Positions 34,998-48,600 of a DNA stretch of 64,000 nucleotides are shown here, piece after piece. Where the stretch lies: contig NC_067201.1 in the NCBI RefSeq assembly GCF_000699445.3, positions 11,463,501 through 11,527,500 of the forward strand, in the 5' to 3' direction. Position 1 is the stretch's first letter. The number at the start of each line of letters is the position of its first letter. The position numbers and the translations under genes are program-made. The DNA comes from Schistosoma haematobium (taxonomy: Eukaryota > Platyhelminthes > Trematoda > Strigeidida > Schistosomatidae). Under the pieces are notes generated by a model. The model saw only the letters and a list, made by a program, of their open reading frames with translations, did not search any database and was not told where the DNA came from.

Positions 34998-37900
34998 TCA
35001 CGCAGTTCTGTACGGTTTAAATCCCCTTATATTGCCTCTGAAATAGGATGAGGAAAACAGGGAGAGTTAGTCAGTCGATCTATATGAATGATGTGGTCTT
35101 ATCGTTGAGATCAAAACGTGATTGAACACTGAGGCTTGCATCATCCGAACCAACAATTGTTGGAAATATTCGTAAACATGCCTGTGTATATGATTGTTCA
35201 GATTGCACGGTGTGAGATTTGAACGAAGGTATACTGATCATGTGAAAGAATGAATTCTAAAAACAATGAAAAATTCTTTCCGACGTTCATGTGACCTAAT
35301 TTGTTTTCCAAATTCAGTGTAACTCATATCCACATGATTCAAATTTGTGCAATCAGCCAACAGTCTCGTCCATGACTAGTGTTCAGTCGCTGCTCCAACA
35401 CTTGTCAACCAGATGGGAAACGTCAACAATAACTGTCAAAACGTTAAAACCAAACTTTACTCATTCAATTGTGATCCATGATGATCGTCGGAAAAATCTG
35501 GTATTTTTTCACAGAATTTGCATTGTGATGATAACAAATAATGATCCATGTAACAATGATCAGGAGTTGGTGGACAGAAAGAAATGACCGGCCGCTGATA
35601 AGTTATCTTACATGTATATATACTGATTGTTAAGATAACCACAGAATGCACGATGGTAGGGTGGATGTTAGATGGTTTCGAAACAAACTGCAATTGAACA
35701 GTAATCAAATCATATTATTTTCACATTCAAGTTGTATTTTGTAAAAATAAGTAATATATTCAACCTAACGGAATGCAAATCACTCAGGCAAATCAAATCT
35801 ATCATGATGTTTACTCACCCAGGACCGTAATTGCACACGACATTTAGACTAGGCGTCATATTTTTGCATACTGTAACACCACAACCAAAGTCGGTGGTCT
35901 CTTCCCAAACGAGCTGAAATAGACAGGAGGATAGTTGGAGGTATTAGGAGAAAGCGAGGTATATATGTAAACTAAACGTTGGTATCCTCTCCCCAGAAAC
36001 TGATCAACATCCGTATCACACTAACAGTGTGTATGAAAACAAACTGATTATATACTTGTTGACGAAATAGTGTATCATGGCAAGCATTAAGTCTCATCAG
36101 ACCGGACTTGCTACTTCGATCCTTACTGTAGCCAATGATCTTCAAAATGAAGATGAATTCGAAGTAGTCAGGACTAACTAGTATAAGTCTGCTACTTACA
36201 GACAAGGCAGTTACGATGAAACACTATCCACACCTCAATATTGCATCGCAAACGAGCATTCTCATCTCGTCGTTTCAACATGAAGAGATGAAGCAACTGT
36301 GAATGTCCAAATTCAACTGTTTGATTTGCGTTTTCTGTTTCTCTTACACACTGACTGTGTGGTGGCATAAACGTTCAGTAAGGAGCCGTTATTCGAAAGT
36401 ATCAATACGTTCACACGAATCATCAAGATGGATAGATCTTCATATGCAGGAATGTGGGTCATCCGCACATATATATAATCAACAACCAACACGATTTTCG
36501 AAGCATGTACCAAATATGACTGACGCTTACCAATGGAATAGGACAACTGTAACATCACTTAAAGGTCAAATTGCATATGTGAAATAGACAAATTCAGTAA
36601 ACAGATTTCCGGTCAGTCACCAATTATTTTGAAGATTCGTGAAATTGTCAAACTGGATATGCACTATGATTCGTGTGAAATCTCACCTGTTTGTTGTTCA
36701 CATGATTCTTGGGTTAAATAACACAGAGACAAAGACAGTCCGTCAACATTGTGTTGATCGTTCAGATACTTCAACATGAATAATGTATACTGAGCCTAGA
36801 ATACTTCGAATTTCCATTGAATTGATAAGGAATATTCATACACCACAAGTAACCATTGTTGATCTGCATTATTGCACTGTCAGAATGTCATCAGTCAGTG
36901 GTAATACGACTTACAGAGAATTAGTTATTGCAACGAAAGTGATTGTTGTCGTTCCAATGCTTACCTGAGTATAATGGGTACACTGACCCTTGGGACAAGT
37001 GTTTGAGCTGTAGTTATAATTCTGGAATTCATTGAACCACATTTTGAATCCACTTTATACAAATGAACGAATAAAAAGCGATTCAGACACGAATTAGAAA
37101 ATTGGGAAAAATCAACAATTAATTACAAGAGTAGTATTATATGTTTAGAGAAGCATAATCTGACTTGACAGGTGTTGACTTTGATGAATATTCTAAATTA
37201 ACCATATAGCTCGATAGTAATGATGCACTTGAACTAGAAATACGTAAGATTATTCATTGATTGCCATGTATTTTTTGAGAAATGTATCTACATCCTGACA
37301 TGCAATCGATCATATCTCCCATCCATATGGCCTAATACATTCAGCAAAGTTTGATTGGTCTGTAGCCTTATCGAACACAATGAAATCTGAGTTAAGATGC
37401 GATTTCGGTTCGTGTCTTATAATAGTCACTTCAACTAATTTCTCCATTGTTTCTGAATAACAGACTCACATGAACTGTGTTAGATGGAATTATTCAGGTG
37501 AGCATGTTGAAGAACGTCTGTCGTCAATGCTCTCATCTTGTTTACACCATGCAGATATCTAGTGGTTTCAAGAATAGAAACAAACTGAAATGAATAAAAT
37601 ATGTTATCGAGCAGATGAGTAAAACATTCATGAAAACGCAGAATAAATTTCGTAAAGCACAAATCAAACTCACACTAATACTGTAGGTGTAAGAGCCCGA
37701 TTCTGTCCGACATATGTAAAATTCCCTATTTTCCGTTCACTTTCCTTATCATGTCCTAATTTGCATTGATCAGAGAAATTTTGTGCTTTCATTTCCAATC
37801 CCGTGTTCCATTTCTGTAAATATCAATTTATTCATTTGTTAAACACCAATGGAAAGAATTGGACAAAGTGAAATTTGAATCATTAGCATCACTGTCATGA

Positions 37901-39173
37901 CACTGAAATAACATGATTTGGTCATTTGTATTGGTCATTCGTCCGACAGTTGGTCATCAACTGCACACGTTCCTCTCGGAATCTTCTGATCTAAGCAACT
38001 TAAAGATAGAGTGATGTTGTGGTAAGTAATGCCTGTGGCATGAACTCGGGCAGCACCAATAATGTCCATCACCATAAACAAAGGCAAATACCGAAAACGC
38101 GATTTCCATTGAAACGAACATAATGCTCATAGTGTACAGAAGAATACACAAAGCAAGTGGACAGGCACGAATGTTCATAACTTCGGGTCGATGAAGTGTG
38201 AGAAGAAAGACAACCCACTTCCAATGAAATAATTCTCTCACTTTTCATATCAACAAAGTTTTTTCATCAACCATAAACGGGAAAGTGTAAGCCGAAATGT
38301 TGATTTAATTTATCGATATCCAAACGTCTATTCGATTAACCGGAAGGTTTATTTACCTGACAGGCACAAATCCGTAATAAACAAATGAGATATTTACCCT
38401 CAGTACACCAAACGGATGGAGGCAGTACCGGGAGCATTATGCTGAGTCCTGACGCTTAATTGAACTGGAGACTCTAATCAAGTATAATAATCCTGTTGAA
38501 ACACCAAGTAGACTATCATTCTCCTCCATTAACACAAGGAACATACACGATCATCCGGCTACAACACTCATAATTTTTGTTCATTGTCAAGGTGGTATCA
38601 TCCTAACTAACGAATCTGGCCTCAAGGGAGTAGATTTGATTGAAACCGCTTCAGAATATTGGTTTCAATAATCTGAAAGTAGACTTAATAAAAGTTCGAC
38701 ATTGACTGGAAATCTCAAAATATCGGTTGATCGACCTGGATAACGTACGTCGCAACAACTTCGGAAATTCAATCAACTTAGCCTACAAGGGAAGATTAGT
38801 TACAGTAAGCATGTTATCCAGTACAAGAGACAAAACATCAACAACAGTATTCTAGTATCTGACAACCTGAGAATAATGTGCATCGAAAAATCTACTTCAA
38901 AAGAACTGATGGACACTTAACACATATTGTATATATAAATAAACACAGTGATATCAAATAATCAAATTGAGTGAATACTCTACATACCAGTAGTCCCATG
39001 TGTACAGCTCCAGGTTGTCCAGGAATGAGACCATACTTCACGGCTTGTCTCACAACATTGTGCATGGCTATGAATTCATCGCGCATCGTCTTATTAACTT
39101 GCGCATGAACACAGAAGGACGCGAATAAACACACCAACAATGAGGTTGTCAACAAGGTGATTCTCAAAGACAT
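34998..39173 (-). CDS. VAL (SCP/TAPS, CAP superfamily) protein, gene D
   Basis: Exons on the minus strand: 39173-38988, 37813-37674, 37052-36965, 35913-35819, 35037-34998; 182 codons plus stop. The ATG at 39173 precedes MSLRITLLTTSLL, and the signal peptide ends CVHA at residue 24. Motifs: AMHNVVRQ (H38), YVGQNRAL where most copies have NWAG, CTHYTQLVWEETTDFGCG (H135, E142) and VVCNYGPGGNIRG. N27-K-T may be glycosylated. The protein is clearly diverged from A and from the B/C/F type, so this is a separate subtype. It is the mirror twin of E, transcribed away from it. No lesion was seen. Confidence 0.9.
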
Positions 39174-39228
39174 TTGAGAAGGATTGAAATTCAACTACTG
39201 CTCACCCTAACAATCACACAAAGCTCTG

Positions 39229-39236
39229 CTTATATA
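39229..39236 (-). promoter_or_regulatory. TATA box of VAL gene D
   Basis: Mirror of TATATAAG in front of gene E, about 60 bases upstream of the ATG. Confidence 0.55.
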
Positions 39237-40079
39237 GTCACCATAAGATCCGGTTGGTTAACATATGTGATCATGGTTTAACAGATCATCCACACATGTC
39301 AATTATTCTCACCAATTCAAGGTTGTTCCAGGGGTGTACTTACCTTCAGGAAAGTCAACTACAAATGACTAATGCCAAACCAGGGTGTCTACTCGAGGAA
39401 TTAGGAAACTTTAATCCCCGTGTCCTCACACATTATCTAGAGTGAAATATGGAATGAAGACAAGGAATGAGTATTGGATTTGAAGGTCGTTAATTATGAT
39501 TGACTGTCATGTTGGGTAGTTGCCGATTAAGATATTGATTCGAACGCTTCATGAATGCGAGCACACCTGATATTTGTTGGAGAAGATTAAGATTGACTAG
39601 GGTAACATGCTTGTAAACACAATCACGAGTTGTACGGACCCACTGTACACAGATACACATGTACGTTCCACAGATAATCGAAGTCAATGTCGACCGACGG
39701 CTAAGATCTTGCAACATCTCTTGTTTACAAAATGGCCATGGGCAAGCATATACTGACAAAAAACGAAGCTCTGCATTAACACAGCTTATTACAATTGCTC
39801 CTCAAATTCACCTGCATCATTTGCAGTTTGTCAGTGTGATTTGCGATTGTCGTCGTTATCCACATATAATCTGATTGCATTGTTTGTTCAAGTCTGAGTG
39901 TATTGATGAGCGAATGTGATGAAAATTTGAGTCATGACTGTTTCTTTGTTTTCTCATACTCTGTAATCCAAGTTTGGTTGTCGAAATTTGACAGGAATTT
40001 TCCCTACACGTTCAGTTGTTGAGTCACACTAAGAAGTATTGTCATGACGGTTTCCGAAATGCAGCTGCGAGATTATACT

Positions 40080-40260
40080 TCTCGCCAATTCAGGGTTGTT
40101 TCAGGGGTGTACTTATGTTCAGTATAGTCAACTACAAATGACTAGTGCCAAACCAGCATAACCCCATTTCCTCACACATTATTCATCCACCCACATGAAG
40201 TTGTTGGTGTAATGTATTGTACAATAGATAACTCACTGATTGGAATTGCAAACCCTACCA
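40080..40260. repeat. Second copy of the VAL upstream block
   Basis: The stretch with CAGGGTTGTTTCAGGGGTGT, then ACTACAAATGACTAGTGCCA, repeats the block found just upstream of gene D at 39315-39435. A mirror copy lies upstream of gene E at about 44520-44705. It looks like the upstream part of another VAL copy left in the intergenic region. Confidence 0.6.
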
Positions 40261-40829
40261 TGTCGATGTGATGACAGAAATCACATGAAATAACACTCTA
40301 CATTTATGTGAAATTTCCTCTTTATTTGAGGACTGGTTTCACAGTGTTTGAGCGCCAATCAATGTCGGACATTTAGGGATGAAAATTATATTTGTGAAAT
40401 TTCAGCGGTTGAATTTCAAATCAGTTCGGCATGTCAATCAACAATCTGGTCAAAGATTTTTCCATAAACATCAAGATTATCAAACATCAATAGGTACATG
40501 GTTCACCGGTTGACTCTATACCAAACAGATCATCCAATGTTAACAGTGAGAGAGAGAAAATTTCAGTTGGTATATGCCTTCTCTGGTCGGTGAATTTTTG
40601 ATGAAAACATATGATATTTTATGGATGATGTGAACTGAACATTTTACTGGATGCATTGAACAAAGATTAACAAAGAAAAATAAAAAAACGACTGTTTATA
40701 TTATTGTGCCGATCAAGTCAATTGTTCATCACAAATATTCAGATAAACCAACTGATTAGAATAGCTTTTGTTTGGAAAATAGTTGATAAACTAAATGAAA
40801 TAAGGAGTTGATGTTTAGAGGATCCTTTT

Positions 40830-41151
40830 GCCAATGAAACCAATTGTGTGACCCGACTATATTGAGTGTAATTCTGTCTACGACTTGTTTTCGAGTTTAC
40901 TGAAGCCATCTTTGCATTTTGGAATGTGCTTTAAACAAAGTTTGTGTTCCTTCACACTCACATTCAGTTGTCGTGATGTCTCACCTTTATATTTATATGG
41001 CATTACAACCACTAGATTTGATCTCGTATACACTATTTTGTTCGTTCCCTTTAGCGTTCTATCCGTGGTTCTTTCCATTTTGGATATTGTATTATTGTTT
41101 GTTCCAGTGAATACTCTTATATTTCGAAGTCATTCGCATTTCAGTTGTTAA
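40830..41151 (-). pseudogene. Penelope-like element GIY-YIG endonuclease remnant, left
   Basis: The minus strand reads YKGETSRQLNVSVKEHKLCL, then KLENKS and, after stops, GHTIGF. This fits the GIY-YIG endonuclease tail of Penelope-like elements, where YIGETSRQL and an EH motif are typical. It is short, with stop codons and no RT next to it. Confidence 0.55.
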
Positions 41152-41350
41152 GAAATTAGGAACCAACAGAATTATTTGATATTGGTTTAAATGGCAGTTT
41201 CAAATCCGTCCATGATATTTTAACTGGCAGCCGGATTTTTAATGCATGTTACTTGATGCGTCTGAACAGCTGTCTACTGTGACCTATCCCCGGTGTCCTT
41301 TCCACCTCTTCTAGTTTTGCTACCCATCACTGCTCTCAATAATTGTGTAG

Positions 41351-43350
41351 TCCTTTTATCTGCTCACGTTTAAGCTGCCTCTATTCGTCATCGTGTTCAG
41401 ATCCAGACTGTATTAGTTTACAAGCGTACATCGGTTGATCAGACAACTCTGAAATCTACTGCTATTTCCTAACCTTTTGGTTTCAAAGACTAGTATTTGA
41501 ACAAAGATTATTCTTTTCGATAAATTCTCTTCAGGTTCAGTTACAAGTAGATATATTGCTGCTTTCAATTTATGACCTCTAAATTTGAATGAAATCAGAG
41601 AAAGGCGAATTCAAATACATCGTAATTGAATTCACAAAAATTCCAATCAAATTAAAGGTTTATTTGCGAATTACCACATGTAGATATAACAATGTTGAAA
41701 CGAAATAAGAAGGATAAGATTTATATGCTGCATTTATACCAAACAGCATTAAGTGGAAACAGAACATGACAAAACATGAAAAAAAAACTTGAAAGGGCAA
41801 AGTGTCAGATCGATGACGAAAATCGACAGCCTAAATAAATCCTTATGTATCACAGTTTGAAATATAGAGTGATATGAATGTATGCATGAAAATTTATGAC
41901 AATATATGCCCGTTAGAAATGATGAGATACCCGAAGAAGCGCTAAGTTTACGGTATAGAATTATGATTATGGTCGAAATAAAACAGTCTAGGGACATCAT
42001 AAACATGAACACTGCATATTTAAAGTCAGTCATTCTTAAAATATTGAGATTACGGGCAAAGCAAATACAAGAGAGCACTGAAGAACAGTTTCGTCTTAGT
42101 TCTAGAAATTGGAATTGGGAACTGTGACATACATTATGATGTCAACAAAGCCGAGATATTCATGAATGAATGAATGAATGAGTGAATGAATGATTGAATG
42201 AATGAATGTATGTATGAATGAAGCAATAAATTATCCATATCAACATTGGACGATAATCGCTCTTAGACAAAAAGGTGACTGAATTCGAAAATATGTGCGA
42301 TTGAATCTCAGCTAAGTACTTGACGATTTATGATTTATGTGTTTGACCGTGTGTGTGTGTGTGTAACAATGTTAGTGTACTGTTGGAGAGAGCAGAATTT
42401 TCGGAAATTCCATGCCCTCGCATTTTCCTCGCATTATCGTCATTTGTAGTGAAAAATAAGCATTTCTTATTTTCTCTCAATTGTTGGAAGCCAAACAAAA
42501 TTGTCGGAGATCAGTTCACTAATGGGTGATTTCGATTTGCATAACATTTGTGTCTTAGAACTTTCAAACTAGTACATTGTGGTTGTTCTCTACTTCATGC
42601 GATGTTAGTTTGTGATGAAATGTATAGTGAAATGAGCACAAAATAATTTGACGGAATATCAATTTTTTAGTCCACATATGAACCTGATCTGATTTGTTTA
42701 ATTAGAACGAAGATAGATGATCAGCCTTGTTAAACGTATTATGCACAATGAAACATTGTGAATTCTTCTCTGCTATTCATTGATTCCCACTCTACGTTCA
42801 CTGTGTGTCAATTAACTGTTGTTTTTATTATCTGGATTGTCTATGTCGAAAGTAATCTAGACTGCTGGAAAAATTATCTCGAATTTAGTAAGGTGGTGTG
42901 GTATGCCCAAATATATTGTACAGTATTGTCTTATTGATCACTGAGTGTTGTTTATTTTTGAATGCATTGAAAGGAATGGAGATAGAAGTGTATATAAGAC
43001 ACAGATAATGTGTGAGTTATGTCGCTTATGCTGAGGACGACACATAATGATCGACAAGAAATGTTTTCATTACTAACGAGAGATCAGGGAAACTGTTTCA
43101 CAGCACGACGATAAGGCAAACCCTATATGTACTGAGAATTCGAACATAGTGACTTACAACATGAACGAAATATCAACCACCGATATTTCAAAATACCATG
43201 GCGAAACAGAGTTACGTTTATTTGTGGGGTGTAAATGTTAAAAGAGTAGGATTTCGAACCAGAATGGAAAAAGCATCTTAAGTATCTTATTTCTTTCGAC
43301 ATTTCTCCATTTGAAATCGTCTTGTGATAAATGAACTACAGAATTTTTGT
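41351..43350. other. Spacer of palindrome 3
   Basis: Unpaired centre of the palindrome. 41870-43270 is homologous to 58340-59730, and 42695-43270 also to 55858-56430, so it is a repeat block and not unique DNA. It includes a GAAT-type tandem repeat at 42160-42220 and a GT run near 42347. No gene was recognised; the frame at 41906-42127 has no family motif. Confidence 0.6.
42160..42220. repeat. GAAT-type tandem repeat
   Basis: ATGAATGAATGAATGAGTGA and further units. The same tract recurs at about 58625-58685 and, shorter, at about 23287. Such runs often mark RTE-type LINE 3' ends. Confidence 0.8.
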
Positions 43351-43547
43351 GAGCAATGATGGGTTACAAAACTAGATGAGTTGGGAAGGACACCGGGGAC
43401 AGGTAACAGTAGACAACCGTTCAGACTTATCAAGTAACAGGCGTTAAGATTCCGGCTGCTAGTGGACGAATTTGAAACTGTTATTTAAATCAATATCAAA
43501 TAATTCTATTGATTCCTAATTTCTTAACAACTGAAATGCGAATGACT

Positions 43548-43830
43548 TCAAAATATAAGAGTATTCACTGGAACAAACAATAATATAAGATCCAAAATGG
43601 AAAGAATCACAGATAGGACGCTGAAGGGAACGAACAAAATAGTGTATACGAGATCAAATCTAGTGGTTGTAATGCCATATAAATATATAGGTGAGTGTGA
43701 AGGGACACAAACTTTGTTTAAAGCACATTCCAAAATGCAAAGATGACTCCAGAAAACTCGAAAACAAGTCACAATCAGAATTACACTCAATAGAGTTAGG
43801 TCACACAATTGGTTTCATTGGCACAGGAAT
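43548..43830 (+). pseudogene. Penelope-like element remnant, right
   Basis: Mirror counterpart of 40830-41151 but with a deletion that removes most of the ETSRQL segment. Next to it, 43830-43965 holds about 135 bases absent from the left side. These differences show that homogenisation of the arms stops before this point. Confidence 0.5.
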
Positions 43831-45545
43831 TCTCTAAAATGGTTTCAGCTCCTATGTAGAGCAATTCACAGTTGAAGCCCTTCAAATATGGGCAAAAACA
43901 AACAGTATTAGTGAGAGTGATGGGACACAATTAGTTGTCTCATGCAAACTAATAATTAATAAACTAAACACCAACTCCTAATTCCATTTAACTTATCAAT
44001 TATTTTCCAAACAAAAGCTATTCTAATCAGTTGGTTTATCTGAATATTTGTGATGAACAATTGACTTGATCGGCACAATAATATAAACAGTCGTTTTTTT
44101 ATTTTTCTTTGTTAATCTTTGTTCAATGCATCCAGTAAAATGTTCAGTTCACATCATCCATAAAATATCATATGTTTTCATCAAAAATTCACCGACCAGA
44201 GAAGGCATATACCAACTGAAATTTTCTCTCTCTCACTGTTAACATTGGATGATCTGTTTGGTATAGAGTCAACCGGTGAACCATGTACCTATTGATGTTT
44301 GATAATCTTGATGTTTATGGAAAAATCTTTGACCAGATTGTTGATTGACATGCCGAACTGATTTGAAATTCAACCGCTGAAATTTCACAAATATAATTTT
44401 CATCCCTAAATGTCCGACATTGATTGGCGCTCAAACACTGTGAAACCAGTCCTCAAATAAAGAGGAAATTTCACATAAATGTAGAGTGTTATTTCATGTG
44501 ATTTCTGTCATCACATCGACATGGTAGGGTTTGCAATTCCAATCAGTGAGTTATCTATTGTACAATACATTACACCAACAACTTCATGTGGGTGGATGAA
44601 TAATGTGTGAGGAAATGGGGTTATGCTGGTTTGGCACTAGTCATTTGTAGTTGACTATACTGAACATAAGTACACCCCTGAAACAACCCTGAATTGGCGA
44701 GAAGTATAATCTCGCAGCTGCATTTCGGAAACCGTCATGACAATACTTCTTAGTGTGACTCAACAACTGAACGTGTAGGGAAAATTCCTGTCAAATTTCG
44801 ACAACCAAACTTGGATTACAGAGTATGAGAAAACAAAGAAACAGTCATGACTCAAATTTTCATCACATTCGCTCATCAATACACTCAGACTTGAACAAAC
44901 AATGCAATCAGATTATATGTGGATAACGACGACAATCGCAAATCACACTGACAAACTGCAAATGATGCAGGTGAATTTGAGGGAGCAATTGTAATAAGCT
45001 GTGTTAATGCAGAGCTTCGTTTTTGTCAGTATATGCTTGCCCATGGCCATTTTGTAAACAAGAGATGTTGCAAGATCTTAGCCGTCGGTCGACATTGACT
45101 TCGATTATCTGTGGAACGTACATGTGTATCTGTGTACAGTGGGTCCGTACAACTCGTGATTGTGTTTACAAGCATGTTACCCTAGTCAATCTTAATCTTC
45201 TCCAACAAATATCAGGTGTGCTCGCATTCATGAAGCGTTCGAATCAATATCTTAATCGGCAACTACCCAACATGACAGTCAATCATAATTAACGACCTTC
45301 AAATCCAATACTCATTCCTTGTCTTCATTCCATATTTCACTCTAGATAATGTGTGAGGACACGGGGATTAAAGTTTCCTAATTCCTCGAGTAGACACCCT
45401 GGTTTGGCATTAGTCATTTGTAGTTGACTTTCCTGAAGGTAAGTACACCCCTGGAACAACCTTGAATTGGTGAGAATAATTGACATGTGTGGATGATCTG
45501 TTAAACCATGATCACATATGTTAACCAACCGGATCTTATGGTGAC

Positions 45546-45553
45546 TATATAAG
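45546..45553 (+). promoter_or_regulatory. TATA box of VAL gene E
   Basis: TATATAAG, 56 bases before the ATG: the cleanest TATA element among the VAL copies. Confidence 0.6.
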
Positions 45554-45608
45554 CAGAGCTTTGTGTGATTGTTAGGGTGAGCAGTAGTTGAATTTCAATC
45601 CTTCTCAA

Positions 45609-48600
45609 ATGTCTTTGAGAATCACCTTGTTGACAACCTCATTGTTGGTGTGTTTATTCGCGTCCTTCTGTGTTCATGCGCAAGTTAATAAGACGATGCG
45701 CGATGAATTCATAGCCATGCACAATGTTGTGAGACAAGCCGTGAAGTATGGTCTCATTCCTGGACAACCTGGAGCTGTACACATGGGACTACTGGTATGT
45801 AGAGTATTCACTCAATTTGATTATTTGATATCACTGTGTTTATTTATATATACAATATGTGTTAAGTGTCCATCAGTTCTTTTGAAGTAGATTTTTCGAT
45901 GCACATTATTCTCAGGTTGTCAGATACTAGAATACTGTTGTTGATGTTTTGTCTCTTGTACTGGATAACATGCTTACTGTAACTAATCTTCCCTTGTAGG
46001 CTAAGTTGATTGAATTTCCGAAGTTGTTGCGACGTACGTTATCCAGGTCGATCAACCGATATTTTGAGATTTCCAGTCAATGTCGAACTTTTATTAAGTC
46101 TACTTTCAGATTATTGAAACCAATATTCTGAAGCGGTTTCAATCAAATCTACTCCCTTGAGGCCAGATTCGTTAGTTAGGATGATACCACCTTGACAATG
46201 AACAAAAATTATGAGTGTTGTAGCCGGATGATCGTGTATGTTCCTTGTGTTAATGGAGGAGAATGATAGTCTACTTGGTGTTTCAACAGGATTATTATAC
46301 TTGATTAGAGTCTCCAGTTCAATTAAGCGTCAGGACTCAGCATAATGCTCCCGGTACTGCCTCCATCCGTTTGGTGTACTGAGGGTAAATATCTCATTTG
46401 TTTATTACGGATTTGTGCCTGTCAGGTAAATAAACCTTCCGGTTAATCGAATAGACGTTTGGATATCGATAAATTAAATCAACATTTCGGCTTACACTTT
46501 CCCGTTTATGGTTGATGAAAAACTTTGTTGATATGAAAAGTGAGAGAATTATTTCATTGGAAGTGGGTTGTCTTTCTTCTCACACTTCATCGACCCGAAG
46601 TTATGAACATTCGTGCCTGTCCACTTGCTTTGTGTATTCTTCTGTACACTATGAGCATTATGTTCGTTTCAATGGAAATCGCGTTTTCGGTATTTGCCTT
46701 TGTTTATGGTGATGGACATTATTGGTGCTGCCCGAGTTCATGCCACAGGCATTACTTACCACAACATCACTCTATCTTTAAGTTGCTTAGATCAGAAGAT
46801 TCCGAGAGGAACGTGTGCAGTTGATGACCAACTGTCGGACGAATGACCAATACAAATGACCAAATCATGTTATTTCAGTGTCATGACAGTGATGCTAATG
46901 ATTCAAATTTCACTTTGTCCAATTCTTTCCATTGGTGTTTAACAAATGAATAAATTGATATTTACAGAAATGGAACACGGGATTGGAAATGAAAGCACAA
47001 AATTTCTCTGATCAATGCAAATTAGGACATGATAAGGAAAGTGAACGGAAAATAGGGAATTTTACATATGTCGGACAGAATCGGGCTCTTACACCTACAG
47101 TATTAGTGTGAGTTTGATTTGTGCTTTACGAAATTTATTCTGCGTTTTCATGAATGTTTTACTCATCTGCTCGATAACATATTTTATTCATTTCAGTTTG
47201 TTTCTATTCTTGAAACCACTAGATATCTGCATGGTGTAAACAAGATGAGAGCATTGACGACAGACGTTCTTCAACATGCTCACCTGAATAATTCCATCTA
47301 ACACAGTTCATGTGAGTCTGTTATTCAGAAACAATGGAGAAATTAGTTGAAGTGACTATTATAAGACACGAACCGAAATCGCATCTTAACTCAGATTTCA
47401 TTGTGTTCGATAAGGCTACAGACCAATCAAACTTTGCTGAATGTATTAGGCCATATGGATGGGAGATATGATCGATTGCATGTCAGGATGTAGATACATT
47501 TCTCAAAAAATACATGGCAATCAATGAATAATCTTACGTATTTCTAGTTCAAGTGCATCATTACTATCGAGCTATATGGTTAATTTAGAATATTCATCAA
47601 AGTCAACACCTGTCAAGTCAGATTATGCTTCTCTAAACATATAATACTACTCTTGTAATTAATTGTTGATTTTTCCCAATTTTCTAATTCGTGTCTGAAT
47701 CGCTTTTTATTCGTTCATTTGTATAAAGTGGATTCAAAATGTGGTTCAATGAATTCCAGAATTATAACTACAGCTCAAACACTTGTCCCAAGGGTCAGTG
47801 TACCCATTATACTCAGGTAAGCATTGGAACGACAACAATCACTTTCGTTGCAATAACTAATTCTCTGTAAGTCGTATTACCACTGACTGATGACATTCTG
47901 ACAGTGCAATAATGCAGATCAACAATGGTTACTTGTGGTGTATGAATATTCCTTATCAATTCAATGGAAATTCGAAGTATTCTAGGCTCAGTATACATTA
48001 TTCATGTTGAAGTATCTGAACGATCAACACAATGTTGACGGACTGTCTTTGTCTCTGTGTTATTTAACCCAAGAATCATGTGAACAACAAACAGGTGAGA
48101 TTTCACACGAATCATAGTGCATATCCAGTTTGACAATTTCACGAATCTTCAAAATAATTGGTGACTGACCGGAAATCTGTTTACTGAATTTGTCTATTTC
48201 ACATATGCAATTTGACCTTTAAGTGATGTTACAGTTGTCCTATTCCATTGGTAAGCGTCAGTCATATTTGGTACATGCTTCGAAAATCGTGTTGGTTGTT
48301 GATTATATATATGTGCGGATGACCCACATTCCTGCATATGAAGATCTATCCATCTTGATGATTCGTGTGAACGTATTGATACTTTCGAATAACGGCTCCT
48401 TACTGAACGTTTATGCCACCACACAGTCAGTGTGTAAGAGAAACAGAAAACGCAAATCAAACAGTTGAATTTGGACATTCACAGTTGCTTCATCTCTTCA
48501 TGTTGAAACGACGAGATGAGAATGCTCGTTTGCGATGCAATATTGAGGTGTGGATAGTGTTTCATCGTAACTGCCTTGTCTGTAAGTAGCAGACTTATAC

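Larger units (their letters stand above)
34775..40782. repeat. Palindrome 3, left arm
   Basis: Base x pairs with 84781-x (84782-x inward of a one-base indel near 38300-38900). It carries gene D. Identity is almost complete up to about 40782 and then falls sharply; weaker homology goes on to about 41350, where Penelope-like remnants lie. Confidence 0.9.

Noticed and set aside
42347..42364. GT run as a regulatory Z-DNA element
   Set aside because: A simple dinucleotide repeat copied along with its block (also near 58815); nothing ties it to a gene.
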